From Lentimonas sp. CC4 (lineage in GTDB: Bacteria; Verrucomicrobiota; Verrucomicrobiia; Opitutales; Coraliomargaritaceae), in contig NZ_CACVBO010000002.1 of NCBI RefSeq assembly GCF_902728235.1, positions 62,001 through 126,000 of the forward strand: a DNA stretch of 64,000 bases, read 5' to 3'. Below the pieces are notes generated by a model. It made no database searches and had not been told where the DNA came from. It saw only the letters and a list, made by a program, of their open reading frames with translations. Position 1 is the stretch's first letter, and each line of letters starts with the position of its first letter. Below are positions 45,271 through 55,565 of this stretch, piece by piece. A program made the position numbers and the translations under genes.

Positions 45271-46707
45271 TTAGAGGGTAACTTTAATCACCGTATCGTA
45301 TGCATCTAATGGTGCATCGGGCAAGTTGACTTTCAAAATATCACCTTCTTGAGAGATCGTAGCTTCTTCGCCGTTTGCCAAAAACACTGCTGCGGTTGCA
45401 GTGCCAGGCATATCCTCGACCGTAATGCTTCCGGATTCGGGCCATTCGAACACGTGTAGGTAAAGTGTCTTACCATCTTTACTTGCAGAGCAATCGCCCC
45501 ACTCCGGACGCTCTGGCAGCGGATTACGAACCGTGCCGTAGATCGATTCACCGTTCACCTTGAGCCAGTCACCAATCACGCCGTAGAGGCGCACTGCTTC
45601 GGGATCAAGCTGCCCGTTCCCCATTGGGCCGTTGTTAAGCAGCGAATTGCCACCCGCACATACGGTGTTCACTAAGCGATGAATCATCTCTGTCTCCGTA
45701 TGGTAGTAGTGATTGCCTTTGGTCTTATAACCGAAGGAAGAGCTTACGCTGTCTGGCGACTCCACATAGAGCGGCAACTTCTTGGTCGGCACTTCCTTAT
45801 CACCAATCGACACATAGTCGAAGAGCTTTAAGTTCTCCTGTAGGATCTTCCCTTTACCGCGGTGGATAATACGAGAATTGATCAAGCAGTTCGGACGATA
45901 CTGACGCACAATATCAGTAAACTGCTTTGCGCGTTCAAAAGTCATATCAACGGGGGTATCAAACCAGATCAAATCGAGATCATAGTTCTTCATCAACTCT
46001 TCCACCTGAGGTAAGCTCTTCTCTGCGAGATAACTATCAAAGTCTGGCTCAAAGTCTGCAGGGAGCTCCGGGTGTAAGAAACTGCGCTTGGTGCGTGTAT
46101 TGAGATAGGGTGCATCGGGCTCATCCCAGTCTTGCGCATGTGAATAATAGACGCCGAACTTGAGCCCCTGCTTGTGGCACGCTTCGCTCAATTCCTTAAT
46201 GATATCGCGCTTAAACGGCGTATAATCGACGATGTTATAGTCGCTCACCATCGAATCAAACAGTGCGAACCCGTCGTGGTGCTTGGAAGTGATCACCACA
46301 TATTGAATGCCTGCATCCTTAAAGGTCTTAGCCCACTCGTCGGCATCAAAATCAACCGGGTTAAAGGTCTTAGCGACTTTGCGGTATTCGTCTGCCGACA
46401 TTTGTGCGGATACCTGGATCCACTCGGAATAACGAAAGCCATTACCGCGGCCTTCGTATTCTCCCTCTAGCGTCGAATACACGCCAAAGTGTATAAAGGC
46501 ACCAAACTTCGCATCTCGAAACCACTGCTCTTGGCGAGCGATCGAGTCCGGAGTCTGCTTGAGATCGTCCGCAAAGCGGTATTCAAAGGTGACGTCGCCC
46601 TTTGGCTGATTGGGCGCCTTTTTGGTATTTGCATTGGCTGAGACAGACAGCGCCCCAGCGGTCAGCGCGATCATAGGTAAAAGTATGCGTTTCATTGGAT
46701 GTTTCAT
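45271..46707 (-). CDS. GH29 alpha-L-fucosidase
   Basis: Protein of 478 residues that would remove alpha-linked fucose, retaining mechanism. Signal peptide to about SANA. The catalytic barrel runs from about 55 to 375: FGAFIHFGVYS, VVITSKHHDGFALFDS, FGVYYSHAQDWDEP, and LDLIWFDTP, in which Asp250 is the expected nucleophile. CLINSRI and GGNSLLNNGPMGNGQLDP are further family blocks. A C-terminal beta domain follows. In this operon with sulfatases the likely substrate is fucose-containing sulfated oligosaccharide. Start at the ATG of MKHPMKR or four codons later. Confidence 0.93.
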   Translation of the reverse strand: MKHPMKRILLPMIALTAGALSVSANANTKKAPNQPKGDVTFEYRFADDLKQTPDSIARQEQWFRDAKFGAFIHFGVYSTLEGEYEGRGNGFRYSEWIQVSAQMSADEYRKVAKTFNPVDFDADEWAKTFKDAGIQYVVITSKHHDGFALFDSMVSDYNIVDYTPFKRDIIKELSEACHKQGLKFGVYYSHAQDWDEPDAPYLNTRTKRSFLHPELPADFEPDFDSYLAEKSLPQVEELMKNYDLDLIWFDTPVDMTFERAKQFTDIVRQYRPNCLINSRIIHRGKGKILQENLKLFDYVSIGDKEVPTKKLPLYVESPDSVSSSFGYKTKGNHYYHTETEMIHRLVNTVCAGGNSLLNNGPMGNGQLDPEAVRLYGVIGDWLKVNGESIYGTVRNPLPERPEWGDCSASKDGKTLYLHVFEWPESGSITVEDMPGTATAAVFLANGEEATISQEGDILKVNLPDAPLDAYDTVIKVTL

Positions 46708-46755
46708 AGATAATTTGGAATGGTGGTTCTTGTTGAAAAGTTGGCTGTAAGATGA

Positions 46756-48417
46756 TCAATGCTGACAGAAGAATGCGACAGTGCGTTCCGTGATAATTTC
46801 TTTGGATGGCTCTATATCACCGCCAGCTCGTCTCCAATTGTGCCCTGCATTCTTAACAATTAAAATCTCCACTGGTGCCTCCAGAGCTCGCGCGCGCTTT
46901 CGCATACGGTAGGCATGCTTGACAGGAATCGTCGTGTCGGTGTCTCCTTGAATCATCAACAAAGGCGGACTCTTGCGCTTTAAATACATGACCGGACTCA
47001 TCTCTTTGTAACGCTCCTTCTTCTCTGCAGCAGTCACTGCTTGCGGTGTAATACGAGGGCCAAAGCGGTCTTTAAAATCGGGACGATCATCGTAATTAAA
47101 CAGGTTCATATCACGAAAGTCGCACGGACCATACCAAGAAACACCCGCGACAATATTGTAATCCACCTCAGCTAATTCCGGGTCTCCGGTCAATGTGTCT
47201 GCTGGCGATAGTAACAACATCTGCGCAATTTGCCCCCCTGCTGAATCTCCAAACACGTAGAAGCGGTCTGCATCCAAACCTAAAGCATCTGCATTTTTAG
47301 CTAAATAGCGCACCGCATCTTTCGAATCGATCACACAATCGCGCATCGCAACCAGACCCGACTTATTAAACAATCGATAGTCCACAGTCGCAACAGCGAA
47401 GCCTTCTTCGAGTAACTGTGTGAACAGCGGAGCAAACAAATCTTTGGTAACGCCTGCACGACTACCAGCGGCCCATCCGCCTCCATGCGTGTAGATAATC
47501 AGAGGTGCCTCACCGCTAGAGTTGTTGGTTGGGTAATAGAGGTCGAACTGTAACTTGCGCTTCCCCACTTGTTTATAAACCACATTGAGCGCTCGCTTAG
47601 CTCCGGTCTCCAAATACTTCGCCCCTTTGTCCTTCACGTGATTTGATTTGACTGCTTTCTTTTGAGGTTTCCCACCTGCAAGCACGGTCAACTCGTCTGC
47701 AATCACACGAGCGACTTTACCAGCCAATGCTGCCGAACCTTCTGGTTTGAAATGAACGTTCTTCGGCAGCTGCCACTCATCTAAATGTGACATGCTATAG
47801 GTATAGAGATCATTGATCCGAATACCACGAGACTTCATGACACTCACCGCTACAGCATTATAGCGGGCAGGATCCTCTGGCGTGCGCAATGGATTGAGTG
47901 TGCCAGGCACAACAGGCGTTGTCGTGGCGAAGATCGTCAACGCACCAGTGGCTTGAATCTTTGCAGTCAGGGTCTCAAGGTTTTGCTTATAGACTTCGGG
48001 CGAAGCCTGCACGGGATCGTTCGGGTCGTTCGACTTACTATCCTTGCCGGCCTCTTTGACATGCTTTAAATCATGTAGCCCCCAGTTGAAATGAATGACA
48101 TCCCATTTCTGCATCGAGAGCCACCCGTCGATAAACCGTAAACCTTTGGTTGTGCCCCCACAGTTGGCAGGACGACTGCCCGTCTTGTTGACGGGGCGGA
48201 AGACGTTTGCTTTCCCCTTCAACAGTTCGCGCACCTGCAAAGTATAACCAATCGAAATCGAGTCCCCCAGAATCAAGACATTAGGTAAAGCTGGGTCCGG
48301 AGTGAATTCCCAACTCAGCGTTCGATCCTGCTCGACCAGGGACCCCTTTTCAGGAGCTGCATGAAGAGAGAACTGCACTAGGAGTGCGGTCACGATAAGG
48401 GCTAAAAGGACTTTCAT
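46756..48417 (-). CDS. Bimodular esterase: SGNH hydrolase fused to alpha/beta-hydrolase
   Basis: Protein of 553 residues with two different esterase folds. Residues 45-245 are an SGNH/GDSL domain: ILGDSISIG (Ser53), the Gly block at [10 protein letters not shown], Asn in HFNWGLHD, and the catalytic Asp-x-x-His replaced by NVHFKPEG (His222). Residues 275-553 are a BD-FAE/lipase-like alpha/beta-hydrolase: HGGGWAAG (311-318), GDSAGG with Ser392, QGDTDTTIP for the acid and AGHNWRR with His526. Both folds commonly deacetylate polysaccharides, so the enzyme may remove two kinds of O-acetyl group from the glycan. It sits mid-operon between a sulfatase and GH29. The signal peptide is clear. Confidence 0.88.
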   Translation of the reverse strand: MKVLLALIVTALLVQFSLHAAPEKGSLVEQDRTLSWEFTPDPALPNVLILGDSISIGYTLQVRELLKGKANVFRPVNKTGSRPANCGGTTKGLRFIDGWLSMQKWDVIHFNWGLHDLKHVKEAGKDSKSNDPNDPVQASPEVYKQNLETLTAKIQATGALTIFATTTPVVPGTLNPLRTPEDPARYNAVAVSVMKSRGIRINDLYTYSMSHLDEWQLPKNVHFKPEGSAALAGKVARVIADELTVLAGGKPQKKAVKSNHVKDKGAKYLETGAKRALNVVYKQVGKRKLQFDLYYPTNNSSGEAPLIIYTHGGGWAAGSRAGVTKDLFAPLFTQLLEEGFAVATVDYRLFNKSGLVAMRDCVIDSKDAVRYLAKNADALGLDADRFYVFGDSAGGQIAQMLLLSPADTLTGDPELAEVDYNIVAGVSWYGPCDFRDMNLFNYDDRPDFKDRFGPRITPQAVTAAEKKERYKEMSPVMYLKRKSPPLLMIQGDTDTTIPVKHAYRMRKRARALEAPVEILIVKNAGHNWRRAGGDIEPSKEIITERTVAFFCQH

Positions 48418-48452
48418 AGGATATATAATGGGGGTTAGGAATCAGTTCAGGA

Positions 48453-49835
48453 CTATTTTGCCTTCTTTTCTTTTTTACGATAGGTTTTAGAGATACATGC
48501 AGGATCCGCCTCTGTCGGCAGCTCTGCATACCAGTCAAACACCATCGTCTTCAAGCGAGCAGCCACCTCAGGATTCTGTTTTGATAGATCATTGCTCGCA
48601 TCCTCAGAGCGATTTTCAGCCAAATTGTATAGCTCTGTGCGGTCTCCTTCGAAAGTCGTGACCAACTTCCAATCACCATCACGCACTGCAAGGCGTGGCC
48701 ATAAGTCAGGCTCCTTAATATGATCCCTCTTCAACCAGAAGATTGGGCGGGTGCGCAATGGCTTTTCACCCTGAAACGCAGCTAGCAAATTCTCACCGTC
48801 AAGCTCAGCATTTTCTGGAAGTGTAATGCCCGCAGCAGCACAGAGTGTCGGTAACAAATCAACCGCAGTAAACACCGTGGTGTTATTGATCGTGCCAGCA
48901 GGAATATGCCCAGGCCAGCGGACAAGGAAAGGTGTGCGAACACCACCCTCATATAAACTGCGCTTACCTCCACGTAAACCACCGGTCGTGCCTACACTAT
49001 ACCACCACGCATACTTGTCTGTCTTACCGTTGCGCTTACGCATTTTACGATTTTCAGTCCCCGTCTCTTCGGGGCCATTATCACTGGAAAACAATACGAT
49101 CGTGTTGTCAGCAATACCTGCTTTGTCCAGAGCAGCCAACACCTGGCCGACCTTGTTATCTCCATCGGAGATCACAGCCGCATACACTTGTTTCTGCTCG
49201 TCCAAATGCTTCCATTTCTCCATCGATGCATCGCTTGGCTCATGCGGTAAATGTGTTTCGTGCAGCCAGACATTCAGGTAAAACGGACGATCCTTATTTT
49301 CTTCGATAAATTTCACCGCGTAATCACCCACTTGCTCATAGTTCAACTGAGGCCCTGGTCCCGCGTATGCAATCGACTCGTCAAACCCATAGTCAGTAAT
49401 CTCTGGTGCACCCGGGATACCATGACGCCCCATGTGCCACTTACCGACATGGCCAGTATAGTAGCCAGCATTTTTAAAATAGCGCGCAGTATTCGGCGCC
49501 TTCGGGTTCAACCAATCTGGGTGTTCCTTCATCTGACTGCCGCCACTGAAAATATCGTTGATCCCGAAACGTGATGAGAAGCGTCCAGTCATCGACGCAA
49601 CGCGACTTGGCGAACAAATCGGGTTCAGCACATTAAACTGTTGGAAGTCCACTCCCTCTGCCGCCAAGCGATCTAGATGGGGAGTGTCTAGCCAATCCGT
49701 ATCATGGCTAGAGAGGTCACCCCATCCCCAGTCATCCGCGTAAATGAAAATCACATTTGGCTTAGTAGAGTCAGCCAAAGCCACCCCACAGAACTGCAAT
49801 AAGGCAGCGAACACTAGTAACATTCTTTTCATCAT
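48453..49835 (-). CDS. Secreted S1-family sulfatase (CSPSR type)
   Basis: Sulfatase of 460 residues: signal peptide to GVALA, metal site PNVIFIYADDWGWGD, CSPSR with Cys74, HVGKWHMGRHG, ETHLPHEP, and FSSDNGPEETG. The C-terminal end domain has DGDWKLVTTFEGDRTELYNL. The insertion KMRKRNGKTDKYAWWYSVG before GGLRGGKRSLYEGGVR is longer than in the other sulfatases here. Start at the ATG pair 49835/49832; a TTG directly after the upstream stop codon also keeps the frame but is less likely. It is translated almost continuously with the GH141-like gene. Confidence 0.93.
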   Translation of the reverse strand: MMKRMLLVFAALLQFCGVALADSTKPNVIFIYADDWGWGDLSSHDTDWLDTPHLDRLAAEGVDFQQFNVLNPICSPSRVASMTGRFSSRFGINDIFSGGSQMKEHPDWLNPKAPNTARYFKNAGYYTGHVGKWHMGRHGIPGAPEITDYGFDESIAYAGPGPQLNYEQVGDYAVKFIEENKDRPFYLNVWLHETHLPHEPSDASMEKWKHLDEQKQVYAAVISDGDNKVGQVLAALDKAGIADNTIVLFSSDNGPEETGTENRKMRKRNGKTDKYAWWYSVGTTGGLRGGKRSLYEGGVRTPFLVRWPGHIPAGTINNTTVFTAVDLLPTLCAAAGITLPENAELDGENLLAAFQGEKPLRTRPIFWLKRDHIKEPDLWPRLAVRDGDWKLVTTFEGDRTELYNLAENRSEDASNDLSKQNPEVAARLKTMVFDWYAELPTEADPACISKTYRKKEKKAK

Positions 49836-49850
49836 AAAACTCAGTATCAA

Positions 49851-52016
49851 TTATTTGATCAGCCCTACCTTGGAGAGGTCAAAAGGCTTGATGCCCAACG
49901 TTAAGGCTGGTGACTCAGGCAGTAGGCCAAAATCGCCATTTTCCAAATCAACAAAAAGCGGATCTACGGCTAAACTATGTGCATCCACACCTTCTTGCTG
50001 CTTCTTATCCAACACGGCTTGGCTCACTGCTGGATCACCCACGCAGTAATAAATATTGTAATCCGTATCTGCGTCCTTTGCGTAAGCACCCACCTCCGTG
50101 CGATGGCTTTTTCCCTCATGATAGAACTTTGTCTTATCACCTGAATGGTAGAATACATTACGCTCATAAGCACCACCTGTCATCGGCCCTTCATAGAGCT
50201 TAATATAAACTTGGCGCTTCTTGCCGTCGTGCGTGCCTGGTAGGATATCAATAATAAAGTTATTGATGGCTCGGTTATTCAACTTCACCTGCATCCCTTG
50301 AGAGACACACTTATAAATTAAGTTTTCGGTAATGAGCGTATCACGCTGACCGCCGTCTGTGCGAATCGCCGCCTGCATGACGGTCGAGCTCAGCATGTGA
50401 TGAATATAGTTACCACGAATCACATTATTTGGTCCCGCACCACGAATATAGATGGCATTGCCGTCGTTCAACTCCTGCATCACATGGTGAATCTCGTTGT
50501 ATTCGATCTGATTGTCATGGGTATGCAAATACGGGCGGACTTCATCGATACTACGCTTGCCACGCTCCCCTTCGACCTCGTGCCAACGAATCGATGGCGA
50601 CATCTCGCGCTTCCAGCGGTGAAAGAAATCAGTGATCACACCGGAGATAATAATACCCGCATACGGTTGGTGATGAATCAAATTGTTAGCGACACGATTC
50701 TCGCCGCTCTGCCAGACTAAGATTCCCGGTGAGTGCGAATAAATCTGCCCGGTATGATTGATGTGATTATTATAAACCAAATTGTTGCGGTTCACATCCT
50801 TCGTGCCTGGGCCATAGCCGCAGAGCAGCACACCTGTGCCGCCGATATGTTCAATCAAATTGCCAACCACACGGTTGTTCTGAGCATGTAAATCGAAACG
50901 AATGGCACCTCCGCCAGTATGCATGAACCGGCTATTCTCAACTGCACAGTTCTCCGCACCACGAAAGCGTAGCATCGCAGTCGCCTTATCTTGGAAATCC
51001 CAATCATGCTGCAGACCAGTATCACCTTTATTCATCGAGTAGCGCTCGCCATGTGAAAAGGTCAGGCCTTTAAAAACTAAATTTCGCACCGGGATATCCT
51101 GTGCCCCCTCTTCATCGATATCCCCTTCCACTCGGATCAGTTCGATCAACTGAGGAAACAGCACCGATGACTGGCTTCGTGGCCAGAGATAGAGCTTCTG
51201 CTCCTGAGTATTTAGGACCCACTCGCCAGGTTGATCCAATGCTTCAAGCACGTTCTCAACCCAACAAGACTCTAGGTTGGGCAAGTAGTGCAGTGGACTC
51301 ATTGCATAGGATGCGATAATCGAGGTATGAGCCATCTGCTTCTGCTCATTGACCGACTTCAGCGGTAGGATATTCACCACCCACGCATGGTGGGGGCGTA
51401 TCACGAGTTCTACATCTTCAAGGTTCGACCAATTCTTCAGCGTCCCCTCCGGATAGTGCACCCGATCTGTTGATCCGCCTTCTAGAGGAATAAAACCATC
51501 CGAACGAGCGCGTGGCAGTAAGCCCTGCTCATCGTATAGAGTGAAGAACTGCTCAGAGATATCCGTGACCCAGACTTCATCCTGAGCGATTTCCGGTAGT
51601 CCAGGCAGTGGACCTGATACTTTCTTCCAGCTCTCGATTTTTTTACCCGAGCTAAACACCGGTAACTCTTCAGGGTAAGCCTCATAGGTAATGGTAGCAG
51701 CGCCTTCGCCTGAGTCTTCAACGCCAAATATCACCGTCTCGCTAAGCGGATACAAGCCACCGCGAATCTGAACCACGATATCTTTAGCCGGTCGACTCTG
51801 CTTTAGCTCACGAACCGCATCGCGCGCACGCGACAACGTGGCAAACGGACCGTCACTACGATCCGCGTTTGGCAAGTCTAAGGTGCCCGACCATTGGTCG
51901 GAGCCTTCGGTCGAGATGTAGAAGTCGGCAGACTCTATTGCTTTCAACTGAGCGAGGCAGACAAGTGTGACTCCGAGACAGAGCAACAACGTTCTCAGGT
52001 ATTTAAAGATTTTCAT
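49851..52016 (-). CDS. GH141-like parallel beta-helix glycosidase
   Basis: Protein of 721 residues. Signal peptide to about LKAIES, then FYISTEGSDQWSGT and GPFATLSRARDAVRELK, the usual opening of secreted parallel beta-helix enzymes. The helix core has many N-rich turns (AENCAVENSRFMHTGGGAI, NRVVGNLIEHIGGTGVL, NNLVYNNHINHTG, IEYNEIHHVMQELNDGNAIY). Length and order fit GH141, a family with alpha-L-fucosidase and xylanase members that is common in fucoidan loci of this phylum. I did not identify catalytic residues, so the GH141 call is moderate and the fold is firm. It sits between a GH29 gene and a sulfatase gene. Confidence 0.78.
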   Translation of the reverse strand: MKIFKYLRTLLLCLGVTLVCLAQLKAIESADFYISTEGSDQWSGTLDLPNADRSDGPFATLSRARDAVRELKQSRPAKDIVVQIRGGLYPLSETVIFGVEDSGEGAATITYEAYPEELPVFSSGKKIESWKKVSGPLPGLPEIAQDEVWVTDISEQFFTLYDEQGLLPRARSDGFIPLEGGSTDRVHYPEGTLKNWSNLEDVELVIRPHHAWVVNILPLKSVNEQKQMAHTSIIASYAMSPLHYLPNLESCWVENVLEALDQPGEWVLNTQEQKLYLWPRSQSSVLFPQLIELIRVEGDIDEEGAQDIPVRNLVFKGLTFSHGERYSMNKGDTGLQHDWDFQDKATAMLRFRGAENCAVENSRFMHTGGGAIRFDLHAQNNRVVGNLIEHIGGTGVLLCGYGPGTKDVNRNNLVYNNHINHTGQIYSHSPGILVWQSGENRVANNLIHHQPYAGIIISGVITDFFHRWKREMSPSIRWHEVEGERGKRSIDEVRPYLHTHDNQIEYNEIHHVMQELNDGNAIYIRGAGPNNVIRGNYIHHMLSSTVMQAAIRTDGGQRDTLITENLIYKCVSQGMQVKLNNRAINNFIIDILPGTHDGKKRQVYIKLYEGPMTGGAYERNVFYHSGDKTKFYHEGKSHRTEVGAYAKDADTDYNIYYCVGDPAVSQAVLDKKQQEGVDAHSLAVDPLFVDLENGDFGLLPESPALTLGIKPFDLSKVGLIK

Positions 52017-52115
52017 TATAATGTATCAGACAAGGAATTCTCCAGTATGGAGCTGGAAAACATGTAAAACTCCGCAATCGATTAAATATGTATAAACAAG
52101 TTGATCTAAGTCCAC

Positions 52116-53897
52116 TTAGAGCTCGTTGACGGGTGACAACGACAGTGACTTTAAACTAGTATCAAGGCGGTCGCCATCGACCAGTCGCACTGATATCGTG
52201 TGTTTGCCCGGTGTCTTGAAACTTAAGAGCCCCATCGGGTTACTGTGGTAGCCCGAAGTCGCAGGTTGCTGATTCTGAAGGAACGTGCCCTCATCCGTCT
52301 CAATCGACCAGACCGCGCGGCCCACACCAAGATAGCTCAACGACACGTAGTAGTCCCCTGCCTCAGCCACATCGATATCCCAAGTAACAATTCCATCTGC
52401 GCGCCACTTATTCACCTGTGTCACATGCTTCCACTCGCCAAACTTTTCCATCCAACGCGAGCCTTCCTGATTTGCCGCTTCGACACTCGCAAATTCAGTC
52501 GGCAATAATGTCTCAATGTTCGGATGCACGGCACCCGCCGCATCGACCTGTAGATCACCTTTAAGTTTCAATTCAATCACCGAAGCTAGCCCAGAAATTT
52601 GTGCAGCGGTCAACTCCCCGCCTTCAATCGCGGACCAATTACCAACCTTCGTCCAAGTCAGAGGAATCAACTCACCCGAGGCGGTGCGGAGCGTTGCACT
52701 TTCAATCTCGGTATTCAAGCCAGGCAGATAGATGCGGTGATCCTTCGGCCAGTCAAACACTACCAAATTGAGCAGGTCGCCTTGGATGGTGACATCGCCC
52801 CAAGGTAATGCAGCTCCCCAAGGGGATGCATCCGCAGCATAAACAACGCCTGGGTTTTGTTTGATCCAGTCGCCAGCTTGTTCCAGATACTTAACTGCAG
52901 GCGCAGGAATGCGTCCCTTACCATCTGGTCCTACATTCAGTAGATATGTGCCGCCACGCGCAACGGTTGCGACCAATCGACCAAGAATTGTCTTCGCATC
53001 TTTCCAGTTATTATCATACCACGCATACGACCAAGAATCATTCGTGGTGTCACAGGTTTCCCACAGTCCTTCGTGGTTACTGGCGGGCACTTGCATGTCT
53101 CCTAAACTCACATAGTCCCCCATCCCGAAACCGATGCGGCTGCACAGCATCGCGTCAGGCTGGGTTTCGCGAACGAGATCGGCCAACTCCACAACCATCT
53201 CTTCGGGCATGCCACGTGGTGTATCAAACCACACAAAACTCAAGGGGCCGTAATTGGTGCATATTTCCTTCACTTGAGGGTAGCACTTCTCGCGGAAGTA
53301 TTCCTCAAAAGTAGCCTCAGAGCCATCTGGGTTCAGCTCCGGGCCGCCTGTTCCACCCGGCGCGGTCCAGTCTTGGTTGTGCGAGTAGTAAAAACCAAAA
53401 CCAAGTCCTTCTGCTCGACACGCATCGGCCAACTCCTGCATCGGGTCGCGTGCAAAGGGTGTCGCATCGACGATGTTGAACGGGTGTGCCGACTTAAACA
53501 TCGCAAAGCCCTCGTGGTGCTTCGACGTGATGATGATATATTTCATGCCTGCCGCCTTCGCGGTAGCAACAATCGCATTCGCATCGAAATCGACTGGATT
53601 AAAGTCGTTGGCGATTGCCATGTATTCCTCAGTCGGAATGCCCATCTGCCGCTTGATCCACTCACCAATTCCGTAGAAGGTCTCCCCCTTCCACTCGCCA
53701 CCTAGCTGGGAATATAGCCCCCAGTGGATGAACATTCCATAGTTTCCATCACGAAACAGCGCAGCGCGCTCCGACGATTCAACATCGACCCGAACATTGC
53801 GATCGCCCCACATCTTGTCCATCGCAGTCTCTGCGGATGAAACCAATGAAGCGCTGATGAGAGCTGACGATAGGATTGAAAGTAGCTTTTTGTTCAA
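52116..53897 (-). CDS. GH29 alpha-L-fucosidase with C-terminal binding domain, TTG start
   Basis: Protein of 593 residues. Signal peptide to about SSAET; barrel with YGMFIHWGLYSQLGGEW, IIITSKHHEGFAMF, GFGFYYSHNQDW and LSFVWFDTPRG (nucleophile Asp225), LCSRIGFG and TYLLNVGPDGKG. After a short beta domain, residues 480-593 form a carbohydrate-binding-like sandwich (WDIDVAEAGDYYVSLSYLG, GKHTISVRLVDGD). The start codon is TTG: GGAG lies nine bases upstream, and the following NKKLLSILSS gives the signal peptide. It is the second gene of the operon, 18 bases after the first sulfatase. Confidence 0.92.
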   Translation of the reverse strand: MNKKLLSILSSALISASLVSSAETAMDKMWGDRNVRVDVESSERAALFRDGNYGMFIHWGLYSQLGGEWKGETFYGIGEWIKRQMGIPTEEYMAIANDFNPVDFDANAIVATAKAAGMKYIIITSKHHEGFAMFKSAHPFNIVDATPFARDPMQELADACRAEGLGFGFYYSHNQDWTAPGGTGGPELNPDGSEATFEEYFREKCYPQVKEICTNYGPLSFVWFDTPRGMPEEMVVELADLVRETQPDAMLCSRIGFGMGDYVSLGDMQVPASNHEGLWETCDTTNDSWSYAWYDNNWKDAKTILGRLVATVARGGTYLLNVGPDGKGRIPAPAVKYLEQAGDWIKQNPGVVYAADASPWGAALPWGDVTIQGDLLNLVVFDWPKDHRIYLPGLNTEIESATLRTASGELIPLTWTKVGNWSAIEGGELTAAQISGLASVIELKLKGDLQVDAAGAVHPNIETLLPTEFASVEAANQEGSRWMEKFGEWKHVTQVNKWRADGIVTWDIDVAEAGDYYVSLSYLGVGRAVWSIETDEGTFLQNQQPATSGYHSNPMGLLSFKTPGKHTISVRLVDGDRLDTSLKSLSLSPVNEL

Positions 53898-53915
53898 AAT
53901 AGAAATCTCCGATTG

Positions 53916-55406
53916 TTATAGTTCCTCGGGCGCCCACTCGGGAATGCCCTGTTCTTTGAGTTGCTCATCGTAACGAATCGCAAATGGTTGGTCTTCGGGC
54001 TCTACCTTCGGCAGCCCCTCATTGACCATCAGCGGCACCGCAGAGTTCCACCAAGCCTCATAAGACTTGCGCAATTCAGCGATCACCTCCGGGTGTGAGG
54101 CGGCAACGTCCGTGGTTTGTTTTGGATCTACTGAAATATCATACAGTTCCTGATTATTCACAAAGCGCCAACGTTCCGTGCGCACCGCACTTGGTCTGTA
54201 TTTCAATTTATCGCGCTGACCTGGATTCCAACGGCCACAGTGCACAAATAACTCACGGTTCGGCCACGCAGCCTCCGGATTTTCCAGCAGTGGCAGTAAT
54301 GAACGTCCGTCGAGCTCCTGCATATCAGCTGGAAGTGTCGCACCCGCCAATGCCGCGAATGTCGGATAGAGGTCCAAATGAGCTGTCAGGTCATCAATAT
54401 CCACACCTTCTCCTAAGACTCCTTGCCAATACCAGAAGGCAGGCACGTGGGTGCCACCTTCATGCGGCGAATTCTTTGCGCCCTTCATGCCCGCATTAAA
54501 ACGATCCACACTTTTGCCATTTTTTGTGATCGGCTTCATCGACATACCATTATCAGTCTGAAAAATGACTAATGTATTCTCCAACGCGTCCCACTCGGCC
54601 AACTTCTCCATCAACAGACCAAAGTTGTCGTCAATGTTCTCGATCATACCATAGCGCGCAGCAGTATTTTTATCATAACCTTCATCCAGAAAGCGCTTCT
54701 TGTAGGATGCTGGAGCGATGAAAGGCCCATGTGGTGCATTCAGCGAAATATAAGCGAAATACGGCGTGCCCGCAGCTTCCTGTTGCTTAATCCATGCAAG
54801 CCCTGCTTGAAAAAACACATCCGTGCAAAACCCCTTGGTCTTCACCACGGTGTCATTATGCAGCAACACGTTATCGAAATAGGTATTCTCACTATTGGCA
54901 GGAAAATCACCATACTGGGCTTGGCCGATACCGCCGGCACCATGCATCAACACTTCATCGAAACCACGACTCTGAGGCAAATAAGCTTCCTCATCGCCCA
55001 GGTGCCATTTACCAAAAAGTCCAGTCGCATAACCTGCACTCTGTAGTGCCTGTGGCATTGTCACCACATCCAGAGCCATCCGTTCGCGCTGTAAGATCGT
55101 ATGCGTCACCCCTACCTTGAAAGGAGGGCGGCCACTCATAATCGCAGCCCGCGTCGGCGCGCAGGTCGGGCTCACCTGAAAATCGGTAAACCGCGTCGAA
55201 GCCTCGTAAAATTTGTCAATGTGCGGTGTCTGCACGATTTCGTTGCCCATACAGGATAAATCACCCATGCCCTGATCATCAGTGATCACGAAGACAATAT
55301 TCGGACGACTCCCTTCGAGGGATTTCGCTTCAGCGCCTGTGAGCGCAAGACAGCAACTCGTTAAGCCGAGCGCTAATTTTAGATTCAAATTTAAGGTCAT
55401 AGTCAT
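53916..55406 (-). CDS. Secreted S1-family sulfatase, first gene of the fucosidase operon
   Basis: Sulfatase of 496 residues: signal peptide to TGAEA, PNIVFVITDDQGMGD, CAPTR with Cys82, [28 protein letters not shown], and an end domain with TERWRFVNNQELYDI. It is very similar to the partial sulfatase at the left edge (1-768), including the loop LPQSRGFDEVLMHGAGGIGQ. Starts at 55406, 55400 or 55418 are all possible; I chose the one giving the most compact signal peptide. It opens an operon of eight genes down to 42850, driven by the promoter at 55497. Confidence 0.93.
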   Translation of the reverse strand: MTMTLNLNLKLALGLTSCCLALTGAEAKSLEGSRPNIVFVITDDQGMGDLSCMGNEIVQTPHIDKFYEASTRFTDFQVSPTCAPTRAAIMSGRPPFKVGVTHTILQRERMALDVVTMPQALQSAGYATGLFGKWHLGDEEAYLPQSRGFDEVLMHGAGGIGQAQYGDFPANSENTYFDNVLLHNDTVVKTKGFCTDVFFQAGLAWIKQQEAAGTPYFAYISLNAPHGPFIAPASYKKRFLDEGYDKNTAARYGMIENIDDNFGLLMEKLAEWDALENTLVIFQTDNGMSMKPITKNGKSVDRFNAGMKGAKNSPHEGGTHVPAFWYWQGVLGEGVDIDDLTAHLDLYPTFAALAGATLPADMQELDGRSLLPLLENPEAAWPNRELFVHCGRWNPGQRDKLKYRPSAVRTERWRFVNNQELYDISVDPKQTTDVAASHPEVIAELRKSYEAWWNSAVPLMVNEGLPKVEPEDQPFAIRYDEQLKEQGIPEWAPEEL

Positions 55407-55496
55407 GATGTGAAACACCCCATGAATAACATAGTTTCATACAGAAATAAGAAGAGCAAATAGAAGAAACAGGCACGTTGGGGCGTGACAGCCTAT

Positions 55497-55565
55497 AAAA
55501 TACCAAATTAGCGCCTCAGCGACTACTACGCATACACATTAATTTGTATAACGTGAATGTGGGAA
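55497..55565 (-). promoter_or_regulatory. Shared-regulon promoter for the sulfatase/fucosidase operon
   Basis: Minus strand: proximal site TTAATGTGTATGCGTAGT (55525-55542), 22 bases, then -10 TATTTT (55497-55502, within TATTTTATAGG). The distal position (55548-55565) keeps only a CACGTTAT-like half. The leader is about 85 bases. Confidence 0.7.
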
